From the NCBI RefSeq assembly GCF_902859935.1, contig NZ_CADIKI010000003.1:124001-188000 (forward strand): DNA of 64,000 nt, in the 5' to 3' direction. How positions within the stretch are numbered: position 1 is the stretch's first letter; every line of letters begins with the position of its first letter. Positions 21,749 through 31,195 of the stretch are shown piece after piece. The translations under genes were made by a program, and so were the position numbers. The DNA comes from Paraburkholderia fynbosensis (GTDB lineage Bacteria; Pseudomonadota; Gammaproteobacteria; Burkholderiales; Burkholderiaceae). The notes below the pieces were generated by a model. It saw only the letters and a list, made by a program, of their open reading frames with translations. It ran no database searches and had not been told where the DNA came from.

Positions 21749-22465
21749 GTGATCGAGCTTCACGCTTTCGACGATCAACGCGCCCAATCCGACGCGTTGG
21801 CGAAGGCGGTTGGCGACGCGTTACATGCGTCGCTCGCCGCACAGGCGGCCGCGACCGGCACGCCCACTACTAGCGCACGCCCCGCCATGCTTGCCGTGTC
21901 CGGCGGCAGCAGTCCGCGTCCGTTCCTGCAAACGTTGTCCACGCAATCCTTCGACTGGTCGCGCATTGCCGTGACGCTGGTCGACGACCGCTGGGTGCCC
22001 GAGACGGACAGCGCAAGCAATTCGCAACTGGTGCACGCGACGCTGTTGCAGAACGCCGCGAAGGAGGCGACCTTCTGGCCGCTCGTCGACACCGCGCAGG
22101 ATCTCCACGCGCACGTCGCCGCGCTGAACGCCGACGCACGCTTTAGCGCCGTGCCCGACGTCGCGATTCTCGGCATGGGCGAGGACGGCCACACGGCGTC
22201 GATCTTCGCGGACGCGCCTGAATGGGATCACGCCATCACCGCAGCCGAGCGCTTCGTCGCGGTGCATCCGGGCAGCGCGCCGCATGCGCGCGTGAGCTGG
22301 TCCCTCTCCGCGCTGAAGGAAGTGAAGCACCTGTTTTTGCTGATCGCAGGACCGCGCAAGATGGACGTGCTCAATGCAGCCGCCGCTTCGCTACAAAAAA
22401 ATGCCATCTCGCAGTTGGCAAACGACAAGGGAGTGAGACTCGATGTCTACTGGTGTGCAAACTAA
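21749..22465 (+). CDS. pgl: 6-phosphogluconolactonase
   Basis: Hydrolyses 6-phosphogluconolactone, the product of Zwf. I chose the GTG at 21749 ([17 protein letters not shown]) because GGAGGAG lies just before it; this gives 238 residues. Family motifs are visible: [34 protein letters not shown] and [19 protein letters not shown]. The 3' end overlaps the glucokinase start by 23 bases, so the two are translationally coupled. Confidence 0.95.
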   Translation: MIELHAFDDQRAQSDALAKAVGDALHASLAAQAAATGTPTTSARPAMLAVSGGSSPRPFLQTLSTQSFDWSRIAVTLVDDRWVPETDSASNSQLVHATLLQNAAKEATFWPLVDTAQDLHAHVAALNADARFSAVPDVAILGMGEDGHTASIFADAPEWDHAITAAERFVAVHPGSAPHARVSWSLSALKEVKHLFLLIAGPRKMDVLNAAAASLQKNAISQLANDKGVRLDVYWCAN

Positions 22466-24359
22466 GGCTGTACCGGGCGCGGGCCAGCACGCCGACGGAC
22501 CGAGGCTTCTGGCCGACATCGGCGGCACCAATGCGCGCTTCGCGCTGGAGACGGGCCCGGGCGGAATCGGCTCGGTGCAGGTCTATCCGTGTGCGGACTA
22601 TCCGGGTGTCGCCGACGTCATCAAGAAGTATCTGAAGGACACCAGGATCGGCCGCGTGAATCATGCGGCGATCGCGATTGCAAACCCGGTCGACGGCGAT
22701 CAGGTGAGCATGACGAATCACGACTGGAGCTTCTCGATCGAAGCGACGCGCCGCGCGCTCGGCTTCGACACGCTGCTGGTAGTGAACGATTTCACCGCGC
22801 TGGCGATGGCGCTGCCGGGCCTGACCGACGCGCAACGCGTCCAGGTGGGCGGCGGCGCGCGTCGTCCGAACAGCGTGATCGGCCTGCTCGGGCCGGGCAC
22901 CGGCATGGGCGTGTCGGGCCTGATTCCCGCCGACGACCGCTGGATCGCGCTCGGCAGCGAGGGCGGCCACGCCACCTTCGCACCCGCCGACGAACGTGAA
23001 GACATCGTGCTGCAGTACGCGCGCAAGAAGTGGTCGCACGTGTCGTTCGAACGCGTGGCCGCGGGCCCCGGCATCGAAGTGATCTACCGCGCGCTCGCGG
23101 GCCGCGACAAGAAGCGCGTGGCGGCTAACGTCGAGACGATCGAGATCGTCAAGCGCGCGCTGGACGGCGAGCCGCTCGCGGCCGAATCCGTCGACGTGTT
23201 CTGCGGCATTCTCGGCACCTTCGCGGGCAACATCGCGGTGACGTTGGGCGCGTTGGGCGGCATCTACATCGGCGGCGGCGTCGTGCCGCGCCTCGGCGAA
23301 TTCTTCGCACGCTCGTCGTTTCGCCAGCGCTTCGAAGCGAAGGGTCGCTTCGAGGCGTATCTGCGGAACGTGCCGACCTATGTGATCACCGCCGAATATC
23401 CGGCCTTCCTCGGCGTCTCCGCGATTCTCGCCGAGCAGTTGTCGAATCGCGCGGGCGGCAGTTCGTCGGCGGTGTTCGAGCGGATTCGCCAGATGCGCGA
23501 CGCGCTGACGCCGGCCGAGCGCCGCGTCGCCGATCTCGCGCTGAACCATCCGCGCTCGATCATCAACGATCCGATCGTCGATATCGCGCGCAAGGCCGAC
23601 GTGAGTCAGCCCACCGTGATCCGCTTCTGCCGTTCGCTCGGCTGCCAGGGCCTGTCGGATTTCAAGCTGAAGCTCGCGACCGGTTTGACCGGCACGATTC
23701 CGGTGAGCCACAGCCAGGTGCATCTCGGCGACACGGCGACGGACTTCGGCGCGAAGGTGCTGGACAATACCGTGTCGGCGATTCTGCAGTTGCGCGAGCA
23801 TCTGAACTTCGATCAGGTCGAACGCGCGATCGATCTGTTGAACGGCGCGCGCCGCATCGAGTTCTACGGGCTCGGCAATTCGAACATCGTCGCGCAGGAC
23901 GCGCACTACAAGTTCTTCCGCTTCGGCATTCCGACCATTGCGTACGGCGATCTGTACATGCAGGCAGCCTCCGCCGCCTTGCTCGGCAAGGGCGATGTGA
24001 TCGTGGCGGTCTCGAAGTCGGGCCGCGCGCCCGAGTTGCTGCGCGTGCTGGATGTCGCGATGCAGGCCGGCGCGAAGGTGATTGCGATCACGTCGAGCAA
24101 TACGCCGCTCGCCAAGCGCGCCACCGTCGCGCTCGAAACCGATCACATCGAGATTCGCGAGTCGCAGTTGTCGATGATTTCGCGGATCCTGCATCTGGTG
24201 ATGATCGATATTCTCGCTGTCGGCGTGGCGATTCGTCGCGCGGTGCCTGCAGCCGATGTCGCCGAGACGGTCGCCAAGGCGCGCGAGGGCGCCGACGACG
24301 ACGCCACTGCCGTGCTGGACTGGCTGAGCCACGGCGCGGCCTCGTCCGCCCGCGATTGA
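22443..24359 (+). CDS. glk: Glucokinase fused to a HexR/RpiR-type transcription regulator
   Basis: Bifunctional protein of 638 residues. Residues 20-335 are an ATP-dependent glucokinase: [14 protein letters not shown] at 22-35, catalytic Asp in VVNDFTA near 116, [10 protein letters not shown] at 147-156 and EGGH at 173-176. Residues about 343-415 form an RpiR-type helix-turn-helix ([16 protein letters not shown], then [17 protein letters not shown]). Residues about 455-600 form a SIS sugar-phosphate-binding domain ([29 protein letters not shown]). Burkholderia-group genomes are known to carry this fusion. HexR proteins elsewhere repress zwf and Entner-Doudoroff genes and respond to KDPG; the palindrome at 19991-20009 is the probable target. 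Confidence 0.95.
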   Translation: MSTGVQTKAVPGAGQHADGPRLLADIGGTNARFALETGPGGIGSVQVYPCADYPGVADVIKKYLKDTRIGRVNHAAIAIANPVDGDQVSMTNHDWSFSIEATRRALGFDTLLVVNDFTALAMALPGLTDAQRVQVGGGARRPNSVIGLLGPGTGMGVSGLIPADDRWIALGSEGGHATFAPADEREDIVLQYARKKWSHVSFERVAAGPGIEVIYRALAGRDKKRVAANVETIEIVKRALDGEPLAAESVDVFCGILGTFAGNIAVTLGALGGIYIGGGVVPRLGEFFARSSFRQRFEAKGRFEAYLRNVPTYVITAEYPAFLGVSAILAEQLSNRAGGSSSAVFERIRQMRDALTPAERRVADLALNHPRSIINDPIVDIARKADVSQPTVIRFCRSLGCQGLSDFKLKLATGLTGTIPVSHSQVHLGDTATDFGAKVLDNTVSAILQLREHLNFDQVERAIDLLNGARRIEFYGLGNSNIVAQDAHYKFFRFGIPTIAYGDLYMQAASAALLGKGDVIVAVSKSGRAPELLRVLDVAMQAGAKVIAITSSNTPLAKRATVALETDHIEIRESQLSMISRILHLVMIDILAVGVAIRRAVPAADVAETVAKAREGADDDATAVLDWLSHGAASSARD

Positions 24360-24373
24360 GCCGGTGAAGGTGA

Positions 24374-24421
24374 ATGGCCCACGGCGGGCGTATCGAATGT
24401 GATGCGCGCGCCGTGGGCCAT
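24374..24421 (+). terminator. Probable terminator hairpin after glk
   Basis: ATGGCCCACGGCG at 24374-24386 and CGCCGTGGGCCAT at 24409-24421 are a perfect 13-base inverted repeat with a 22-base loop, 15 bases after the glk stop. The following TCTTCGTCGT is only weakly T-rich. Confidence 0.6.
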
Positions 24422-24550
24422 CTTCGTCGTTGCCCGCTTCATCGCCCGCATTGCGTCAGGTCCGCCTGAAGCGCGTGCCCGCACGGCGCCCCTGTCCGGA
24501 CAACAAGCGATAATAGACGCTCTATCGCTCGAGACCGACGGCTCAACCCA

Positions 24551-25477
24551 ATGATCATCCGCCCGCATCTCCATTGGTTCCGCATGCTGCTCGCGTGGCG
24601 GGGTTCGGTTCTTCCACAGTTGCTGCCGCGGCTCTCGCTGATCTTCTGCATCTCGATCGTCGCGCTGGCCGCCCACGACCACCTGCTGCCGGTCTCGCTG
24701 AACCTCAACACGACCGCGCCCTTCTCGCTGATCGGCATTGCGCTCGCGGTGTTCCTCGGCTTTCGCAACAACGCCAGCTACGATCGCTGGTGGGAAGCCC
24801 GCAAGCTGTGGGGCCAACTGCTCAACGAGTCGCGCTCGCTCACACGCCAGGTCTTCACGCTGGCGTCCCGGCCGTTGCCGAAAGAAGAGCTCGAAGCATT
24901 TCTCGCCGCGCTCGGCGCGCTGCCTCACGCGCTGCGTCACCAGCTTCGCAAGAGCGATCCCCACGACGACCTCGCCGCGCGCTTGCCCGCGCCGCTGTTC
25001 GAGCGCGTTATCGCCTCGCGCTACAAGCCGGCGACCTTGCTGCTCTATCTCGGCGAGTGGGTACAGCGCCAGGCACAGGCCGGCGCGATAGAGCCGATGG
25101 CGGTGCTCGCCTTCGACCGGAACCTGAATGGGCTATCGGATGTGATCGGCGGATGCGAGCGCATCGTCTCGACGCCGCTACCGTTCGCGTACTCGGTGAT
25201 GATTCACCGCACGGTGTATTTCTTCTGCGCGTCGCTGCCGTTCGGCCTAGTCGACAGCATCGGCGTTTTCACGCCGGTGTTCGCGGTATTCGTCGCTTAT
25301 ACCTTCATGGCGCACGAAGCCATCGCATCGCAGCTCGAAGAACCCTTCGGCACCGACGACAACGACCTCGCACTCAACACGATGTCCGCCATGATCGAGG
25401 ATGCGCTGCGCGATCTGCGCGGCGAGCCGGCACGCACGTTGCCGAGCCGGCAAGCGGAAGACTATCTGTTCGATTGA
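24551..25477 (+). CDS. Bestrophin-family (UPF0187) membrane protein
   Basis: Inner-membrane channel-like protein of 308 residues. The N-terminus MIIRPHLHWFRMLLAWRGSVL, then FSLIGIALAVFLGFRNNASYDRWWEARKLWG, is the bestrophin signature. That Arg/Trp-rich segment is highly conserved. Later LPFGLVDSIGVFTPVFAVFVAYTFM and the acidic EEPFGTDDNDLALN belong to the cytosolic ring. Bacterial members form pentameric channels; ion selectivity varies and cannot be read here. It is convergent with the LprI-like gene 30 bases away. Confidence 0.92.
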   Translation: MIIRPHLHWFRMLLAWRGSVLPQLLPRLSLIFCISIVALAAHDHLLPVSLNLNTTAPFSLIGIALAVFLGFRNNASYDRWWEARKLWGQLLNESRSLTRQVFTLASRPLPKEELEAFLAALGALPHALRHQLRKSDPHDDLAARLPAPLFERVIASRYKPATLLLYLGEWVQRQAQAGAIEPMAVLAFDRNLNGLSDVIGGCERIVSTPLPFAYSVMIHRTVYFFCASLPFGLVDSIGVFTPVFAVFVAYTFMAHEAIASQLEEPFGTDDNDLALNTMSAMIEDALRDLRGEPARTLPSRQAEDYLFD

Positions 25478-25507
25478 CCGTGCGCGAGGCGCAGGCGAGG
25501 TGCGCGC

Positions 25508-26236
25508 TCAGTCGTTGCCGACCGTCTCCGACAACCGCTTGAGCGTCGCCACCCGCGCGCCGATGATGTCGATGCGCCCGCGCTCGTCGACCACCGGCGT
25601 GGTGGCGGCGAGATACGCAGTCCAGCCTTTTTGCGCACGCACGAGCGTGGGGCGCGAATGCGCCGGCATCTTCGACTGCAAGCGACGGTAGTAGCGCTTC
25701 AGATCGAACATCGCGTGCTCGCATTGCGCGTCGGCGCGACAGGCGCGCGGACGACGCGGCGGCGGCCCACCCGCCTTGTCCGCCGCGCTGCGCAGCGCGA
25801 GCGCGCGGTCGCGCACCGGCTGCAACTGCATGTCGGCCTCGGCCAGCACGTACATCGTGCCGCGCGTCGTCGCGAACACCGCGGCCAGCAACTGCTTCTC
25901 GGCCTCGCGCGAGGCGAGCCAGCTTGTCTGGCTCTTTTCCCACAGCTTGCGCCGCGCGGGCGGCAACTTCGCCTGAAGCTGCTGCCACGCGCTGTCCAGA
26001 GCGGCCTTCCAGCCGATCCGCGCGTTGTCCATGCACTGCACCTGTCCCACCGTCGTCGACATGTCGCTGCGCGCGAGACACGAGCGCATCGACGCGTCGA
26101 TTGGATCGGCGGCCGCGACCTCGGCATGCGCCGCTGGCGACAGCGCGCCGAAGAGCGCCGCCGCCAGCGTCATTGTCAGCGCGCCGGCTATGCGCCGCCA
26201 ACTAGCGGCGCCCACCCAGGACTTCAGACCCCCCAT
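25508..26236 (-). CDS. Secreted LprI-like (DUF1311) protein
   Basis: Probably periplasmic, 242 residues. I chose the ATG at 26236 (MGGLKSWVGAASWRR), only two bases after the stop of the decarboxylase gene; a TTG further upstream is less likely. A signal peptide ends near SPAAHA. The next part has the DUF1311/LprI pattern: CLARSDMSTTVGQVQC, WKAALDSAWQQLQAKL, then KSQTSWLASREAEKQLL. A second, weaker copy of that pattern near the end (RAQKGWTAYLAATTP) suggests internal duplication. LprI proteins of mycobacteria inhibit lysozyme; no function is proven for this form. Two further Cys lie near the middle (RACRADAQCEHAM). Confidence 0.72.
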   Translation of the reverse strand: MGGLKSWVGAASWRRIAGALTMTLAAALFGALSPAAHAEVAAADPIDASMRSCLARSDMSTTVGQVQCMDNARIGWKAALDSAWQQLQAKLPPARRKLWEKSQTSWLASREAEKQLLAAVFATTRGTMYVLAEADMQLQPVRDRALALRSAADKAGGPPPRRPRACRADAQCEHAMFDLKRYYRRLQSKMPAHSRPTLVRAQKGWTAYLAATTPVVDERGRIDIIGARVATLKRLSETVGND

Positions 26237-26238
26237 CG

Positions 26239-28524
26239 TCAGGCGCGAACGCAATCGACGAAATATTCGATGCGCCCGTTGATCATTTCACCGACCAGCC
26301 CGTGGATGTCCGTATGGAAACCGGGGAAGCGCTCGTTGAACTCGCGCGCGAAACGCAGATAGTTGACGATGGTCTTGTTGAAGCGCTCGCCCGGAATCAG
26401 CAACGGAATGCCCGGCGGGTAAGGCGTCAACAGGATCGACGTGACGCGGCCTTCGAGTTCGTCGATCGGTACCCGGTCAATCTCACGGTGCGCGAGCTTG
26501 GCGAACGCGTCGGACGGCTTCATCGCCGGCTCCATGCTCGACAGGTACATCTCGGTCGTCAGGCGCGCGATGTCATTCGCGCGGTAGACGCTGTGAATCT
26601 GCTGGCACAGATCGCGCAAGCCGACGCGCTCGTACATCGGATGATGCGCGACGAATTCGGGCAGCACGCGCCACAGCGGCTGGTTGTTGTCGTAGTCGTC
26701 CTTGAACTGCTGGAGTTCGGTGACCATCGAGTTCCAACGGCCCTTGGTGATGCCGATCGTGAACATGATGAAGAACGAATACAACCCGGTCTTCTCGACG
26801 ATGATGCCGTGCTCGGCCAGGTACTTCGTGACGATCGCGGCCGGAATGCCGGTCTCGCCGAAGCCGCCGTCCATGTCCAGACCCGGCGTGACGATGGTCG
26901 CCTTGATCGGGTCGAGCATGTTGAAGCCTTCGGCGAGCGGGCCGAAGCCGTGCCACGCGTCGTTCGGACGCAGCATCCAGTCTTCGCGCGAACCGATGCC
27001 CTCTTCCGCGAACTGGTCCGGGCCCCACACCTTGAAGAACCAGTCGTCGCCGTATTCGGCGTCGACCTTGGTCATCGCGCGGCGGAAGTCGAGCGCTTCG
27101 GCGATCGACTCTTCGACGAGCGCCGGGCCGCCAGGCGCTTCCATCATCGCCGCCGCCACGTCGCACGACGCGATGATCGCGTACTGCGGGCTCGTGGACG
27201 TGTGCATCAGATAGGCTTCGTTAAAGCGGTGCTTGTCGAAGCGGCTGTTCTTCGAATCCTGCACGACGATCTGCGAGGCCTGCGAAATGCCGGCCAGCAG
27301 CTTGTGCGTGGAGTGCGTCGCGAACACCATCGCGCCGATGCGCGGACGGCCCGCGCCGATCGCGTGCATGTCCTGATAGAACTCGTGGAATTCCGCGTGC
27401 GGCAGCCAGGCTTCGTCGAAGTGGAGCGTGTCGAGCCAGTCGCCCAGCATCTCCTTGATCATTTCGACGTTGTAGATCACGCCGTCGTACGTGCTTTGTG
27501 TGATCGTCAGAATGCGCGGCTTGAGGCCCGGATTCTTCGCGAGCGCTTCGCGCGCGAACGGGTTCGCCTCGATCTTCTTGCGGATGTTTTCCGGCTCGAA
27601 CTCGCTGCGCGGAATCGGGCCGATGATGCCGAAGTTGTTGCGCGTCGGCGTGAGGAACACCGGGATCGCGCCGGTCATCGTGATCGCGTGGAGGATCGAC
27701 TTGTGGCAGTTGCGGTCCACCAGCACGATGTCGCCCGGCGCAACGGTGCCGTGCCAGACGATCTTGTTCGACGTCGACGTGCCGTTGGTCACGAAGAACA
27801 CGTGGTCGGCGCTGAAAATGCGCGCGGCGTTGCGCTCCGAGGCCGCCACCGGGCCGGTGTGGTCGAGCAGCTGGCCGAGTTCGTCGACCGCGTTGCAGAC
27901 GTCGGCGCGCAGCATGTTCTCGCCGAAGAACTGATGGAACATCTGGCCGAGCGGGCTCTTCAGGAACGCGACGCCGCCCGAGTGGCCAGGACAGTGCCAC
28001 GAGTACGAACCCTCTTCCGCGTACTGCACCAGTTCCTTGAAGAACGGCGGCGCGAGCGAGTCCAGATACACCTTGGTCTCGCGGATGATGTGACGCGCGA
28101 CGAACTCCGGCGTGTCCTCGAACATGTGGATGAAGCCGTGCAGTTCGCGCAGGATGTCGTTCGGCAGGTGGCGCGAGGTGCGCGTCTCGCCGTACAGGAA
28201 GATCGGAATGTCCGCGTTGCGGCGGCGCACTTCGGCCACGAATGCGCGCAACGCGACGATCGCCGCGGCCAGCTCCGGCGTCTCGCCTTCCACGACCACG
28301 TTGTCGACGTAGGGCAGCAGTTCATCGTCGTCGATCGACAGGATGAAGCACGACGCGCGGCTCGATTGCTGCGCGAACGAAGTCAGGTCGCCATAGCTCG
28401 TCAACCCGAGCACTTCCGCGCCTTCTTTCTCGATAGCTTCGGCCAAAGCCCGGATGCCGGAACCCGAGATGTTCTCGGAGCGGAAATCTTCGTCGATGAT
28501 GACGACGGGAAAACGAAACTTCAT
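26239..28524 (-). CDS. Arginine/lysine/ornithine decarboxylase (fold type I, PLP)
   Basis: Large PLP-dependent decarboxylase of 761 residues. It begins with the response-regulator-like wing domain (MKFRFPVVIIDEDFRSENISGSGI, about 1-130). The catalytic core has SYSWHCPGHSGGVAFLKS near 172, FFVTNGTSTSNKIVWHG and HFDEAWLPHAEFH. The PLP lysine lies in ATHSTHKLLAGISQAS. The C-terminal domain begins near 600. The paralogues AdiA, CadA/LdcC and SpeC/SpeF share this architecture, so I cannot name the substrate. It yields agmatine, cadaverine or putrescine. A hairpin plus U-tract lies directly before its ribosome-binding site, and the LprI-like gene follows two bases after its stop. Confidence 0.93.
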   Translation of the reverse strand: MKFRFPVVIIDEDFRSENISGSGIRALAEAIEKEGAEVLGLTSYGDLTSFAQQSSRASCFILSIDDDELLPYVDNVVVEGETPELAAAIVALRAFVAEVRRRNADIPIFLYGETRTSRHLPNDILRELHGFIHMFEDTPEFVARHIIRETKVYLDSLAPPFFKELVQYAEEGSYSWHCPGHSGGVAFLKSPLGQMFHQFFGENMLRADVCNAVDELGQLLDHTGPVAASERNAARIFSADHVFFVTNGTSTSNKIVWHGTVAPGDIVLVDRNCHKSILHAITMTGAIPVFLTPTRNNFGIIGPIPRSEFEPENIRKKIEANPFAREALAKNPGLKPRILTITQSTYDGVIYNVEMIKEMLGDWLDTLHFDEAWLPHAEFHEFYQDMHAIGAGRPRIGAMVFATHSTHKLLAGISQASQIVVQDSKNSRFDKHRFNEAYLMHTSTSPQYAIIASCDVAAAMMEAPGGPALVEESIAEALDFRRAMTKVDAEYGDDWFFKVWGPDQFAEEGIGSREDWMLRPNDAWHGFGPLAEGFNMLDPIKATIVTPGLDMDGGFGETGIPAAIVTKYLAEHGIIVEKTGLYSFFIMFTIGITKGRWNSMVTELQQFKDDYDNNQPLWRVLPEFVAHHPMYERVGLRDLCQQIHSVYRANDIARLTTEMYLSSMEPAMKPSDAFAKLAHREIDRVPIDELEGRVTSILLTPYPPGIPLLIPGERFNKTIVNYLRFAREFNERFPGFHTDIHGLVGEMINGRIEYFVDCVRA

Positions 28525-28536
28525 GGGCGATTCTCC

Positions 28537-28575
28537 AAAAAGAACGACCGCTGCATTCTGAAAATTGCAGCGGTC
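28537..28575 (-). terminator. Hairpin plus U-tract immediately before the decarboxylase start
   Basis: Reading the minus strand, GACCGCTGCA (28575-28566), a 10-base loop and TGCAGCGGTC (28555-28546) form a perfect 10-base stem. GTTCTTTTT follows, then GGAG and the ATG at 28524. It has the form of an intrinsic terminator sited 21 bases before the start codon. It may end the dcd transcript, or act as an attenuator or a translational control element for the decarboxylase. Confidence 0.75.
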
Positions 28576-28610
28576 ACCCGAATAGCTGATGGGTCAGTGC
28601 GCTGCCGACG

Positions 28611-29180
28611 TCACGTCTTGGGCAACGTGACGCCGTGCTGACCTTGATATTTGCCGCCGCGATCCGCGTACGACGTTTCACAAATCTCGTCGCTTTCGAA
28701 AAACAGCACCTGGGCGACGCCTTCGTTCGCGTAGATTTTCGCAGGCAAAGGTGTCGTATTCGAGAATTCGAGCGTGACGTGGCCTTCCCATTCCGGCTCG
28801 AACGGCGTCACGTTGACGATGATCCCGCAGCGCGCATACGTGGATTTGCCCAGACACACCGTCAGCACGCTGCGCGGAATGCGGAAGTACTCGACCGTGC
28901 GCGCGAGCGCGAACGAATTCGGCGGAATGATGCAGACGTCGCCCTTGAAGTCGACAAACGACTTCTCGTCGAAGTTTTTCGGATCGACGATGGTCGAATT
29001 GATGTTCGTGAAGATCTTGAATTCGTCGGCGCAGCGGATGTCGTAGCCGTAGCTCGACGTGCCGTAGCTGACAATCTTCCGGCCGTCTTCGGAAACGCGA
29101 ACCTGATCGGGCGCAAACGGCTCGATCATGTTGTGCGACTCGGCCATGCGCCGGATCCACTTGTCGGATTTGATGGTCAT
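28611..29180 (-). CDS. dcd: dCTP deaminase
   Basis: Converts dCTP to dUTP, supplying dUMP for dTMP synthesis; 189 residues, the standard length of the homotrimeric enzyme. [22 protein letters not shown] is the typical start. [53 protein letters not shown] and [19 protein letters not shown] cover the active site, including the catalytic Glu in TLEFSN. The end [12 protein letters not shown] is conserved. It lies 86 bases upstream of the decarboxylase gene on the same strand. Confidence 0.97.
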   Translation of the reverse strand: MTIKSDKWIRRMAESHNMIEPFAPDQVRVSEDGRKIVSYGTSSYGYDIRCADEFKIFTNINSTIVDPKNFDEKSFVDFKGDVCIIPPNSFALARTVEYFRIPRSVLTVCLGKSTYARCGIIVNVTPFEPEWEGHVTLEFSNTTPLPAKIYANEGVAQVLFFESDEICETSYADRGGKYQGQHGVTLPKT

Positions 29181-29453
29181 AGGTGAACGCTGCTCGACGT
29201 GAATGACAGGTGTGTGACGGATAACAACCCGGCGAAACCGGGCGACTTTCGGGTAATAAGGTGCTGGCTTGGGAGCGCCTTCGAGGTCTGCGCCTTGCGC
29301 GGCGCGCCGCTTGAACGGGCCTTGCCACGCTCCCGCACCGGGTGCTCGACGCCGGCTTCAACTGCGGGTTCCTGCCGGGCACCCCAACGGAAGGCGCTTA
29401 TTTTACGCGATCACGAGGATGCTGCCGCGGGCAATGTCTGAAGGGCTCGCCGC

Positions 29454-29987
29454 TCACTGGCGAATCACACCGCAGGCGATGGCGGAACCGGCACCATGCG
29501 GCGGATAAGCGTAGGGATCGGCCGCGTCGTGATGCAGCAGCACAGCGCGCTGCAATACCGAACGGATACCGTCGAGCGAGACATCCGGCGCGACGATGAA
29601 GCCGGTGGCCACGCCGTTCGCATCCGCATGAATGTTGGCCAGGTCGCCCTCGACTCGCGCACCCACCTTGAGGCGCTCGGCCGCCGGCGAAAAGATCGCG
29701 CCCGCGCTGGAGCCGTCGGCGGCATTGCAGTCGCCGCGTTCGTGGACCTGCAATGCGTGGTCGCTATTGGGCGGCAAGCCCGTGAGGTTGTAGGTGACCT
29801 GCACGCCGTCCGAGCGCTCGATAAACGTCACGAGGCCGCGCGCCTGATTACCCACGGTGGGCAGCAACTGCGCGTCGGCGCGCTTTTCCTGTGGTCTCAG
29901 GAACGCGCTGCAGCCGCTCAACAGCACACAACTGGCAGTCAGGACGATGAACATATGCACCGCCTGCCCGTCGATTCGTTTTCCCAT
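29454..29987 (-). CDS. Cu/Zn superoxide dismutase-like lipoprotein lacking most metal ligands
   Basis: Exported lipoprotein of 177 residues with lipobox LSGC at 23-26. AGAGGA precedes the ATG. The body aligns along its length with SodC, including HALQVHERGDC, GDLANIHADANG and ACGVI, with C87 and C172 placed for the conserved disulfide. Compared with human SOD1, the copper ligand H46 is Q80, the bridging H63 is I98, zinc ligand H80 is V112, H71 has no counterpart, and R143 is A169. Only the equivalents of H48 (H82), D83 (D115) and H120 (H152) remain. The fold is probably kept, but normal SOD activity is unlikely. It lies 119 bases downstream of apbC on the same strand. Confidence 0.87.
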   Translation of the reverse strand: MGKRIDGQAVHMFIVLTASCVLLSGCSAFLRPQEKRADAQLLPTVGNQARGLVTFIERSDGVQVTYNLTGLPPNSDHALQVHERGDCNAADGSSAGAIFSPAAERLKVGARVEGDLANIHADANGVATGFIVAPDVSLDGIRSVLQRAVLLHHDAADPYAYPPHGAGSAIACGVIRQ

Positions 29988-30106
29988 GCGATCCTCTTGC
30001 CGGCCGACGGGCGCCCCTGCGGCCGCCGAGCCGAACCTGTGAAGTCGACATGATACCGCGAGACCAGGCGCAAATAGGCGCCTTGGCCCCTTGTCCGAAT
30101 GGCTGT

Positions 30107-31195
30107 TCAGGTGTTCTGCACGACGATGTTGGGAAACTTCGACGTCATGTCGCGAGCCCGCTCGGCGATATGGATCGCCACCTTGCGCGCGATCGAGCGA
30201 TAGATCTCCGCGATGCGCCCGTTCGGGTCCGCCACCACAGTGGGCTTGCCCGAGTCGGCCTGCTCACGGATCGCGATGTCGAGCGGCAGGCTGCCGAGCA
30301 CGTCCACACCGTACTCCTTGCCCATGCGCTCGCCGCCGCCGGCGCCGAAGATATGCTCTTCGTGGCCGCAGTTCGAGCAGATATGCATGCCCATATTCTC
30401 GACGATGCCGAGGATCGGAATGCCGACCTTCTCGAACATCTTGAGACCCTTCTTCGCGTCGAGCAGCGCGATGTCCTGCGGCGTCGTGACGATCACCGCG
30501 CCCGTCACCGGCACGCGTTGCGAGAGCGTGAGCTGGATGTCGCCGGTGCCCGGCGGCATGTCGACGATCAGATAGTCGAGGTCGTGCCAGTTGGTCTGTC
30601 GCAGCAACTGTTCGAGCGCGGAAGTGGCCATCGGGCCGCGCCACACCATCGGATTGTCCTGCTCGATCAGAAAGCCGATCGAGTTGGCCTGCAGGCCGTG
30701 GCCGGTCATCGGGTTCATCGACTTCTCGTCGGGCGACTCGGGACGGCCGGTGATGCCGAGCATCATCGGCAGTGAGGGGCCGTAGATGTCCGCGTCGAGC
30801 ACGCCGACCGACGCGCCTTCGCTCGCCAGCGCGAGCGCCAGATTCACGGCGGTCGTGCTCTTGCCGACGCCGCCTTTGCCGGACGCCACCGCCACGATAT
30901 TCTTGACGCTCGGCAGGAGTTTCACGCCACGCTGCACGGTATGCGCAGCGATTTGCTGGGACACTTCGACACGCGCATTGCCGACGCCCGAAACATGGCG
31001 CAGCGCGTCGGTGAACTGGGCGCGAATCGCTTCGAACTGACGCATGGCCGGATAGCCGAGCACCACCTGGAGGCTGACGGCGTCGCCTTCCACGGCGACG
31101 TTGCGGATGTTCTTGGCGGCCGCGTACGGCAAGCCGGTGTTGGGGTCAGTGACGGCTGCGAGGGCAGCGTCGACCAATGCCCGATCGATACTCAT
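30107..31195 (-). CDS. apbC: Iron-sulfur cluster carrier ApbC/Mrp
   Basis: Cytoplasmic P-loop ATPase that carries Fe-S clusters to apoproteins. I chose the ATG at 31195, with GGAG eight bases upstream, giving 362 residues; a GTG two codons earlier is the alternative. The N-terminal MIP18-like domain covers about 1-85. The deviant Walker A VASGKGGVGKSTTAVNLALAL is near 105-120, followed by VGVLDADIYGPSLPMMLG. The C-terminal cluster-binding CSNC appears in MHICSNCGHEEHIFG. It is divergent from the OmpA-type gene. Confidence 0.96.
   Translation of the reverse strand: MSIDRALVDAALAAVTDPNTGLPYAAAKNIRNVAVEGDAVSLQVVLGYPAMRQFEAIRAQFTDALRHVSGVGNARVEVSQQIAAHTVQRGVKLLPSVKNIVAVASGKGGVGKSTTAVNLALALASEGASVGVLDADIYGPSLPMMLGITGRPESPDEKSMNPMTGHGLQANSIGFLIEQDNPMVWRGPMATSALEQLLRQTNWHDLDYLIVDMPPGTGDIQLTLSQRVPVTGAVIVTTPQDIALLDAKKGLKMFEKVGIPILGIVENMGMHICSNCGHEEHIFGAGGGERMGKEYGVDVLGSLPLDIAIREQADSGKPTVVADPNGRIAEIYRSIARKVAIHIAERARDMTSKFPNIVVQNT

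Noticed and set aside
26302..28641. Very long open frame antisense to the decarboxylase gene (over 700 codons)
   Set aside because: Arg/Val/Asp-rich with no recognisable domain; it mirrors codon bias of the real gene on the other strand. Same reasoning for the frames opposite glk (22371-24332), metG (32591-34729), tamB (35677-37461) and ilvD (62392-63834).
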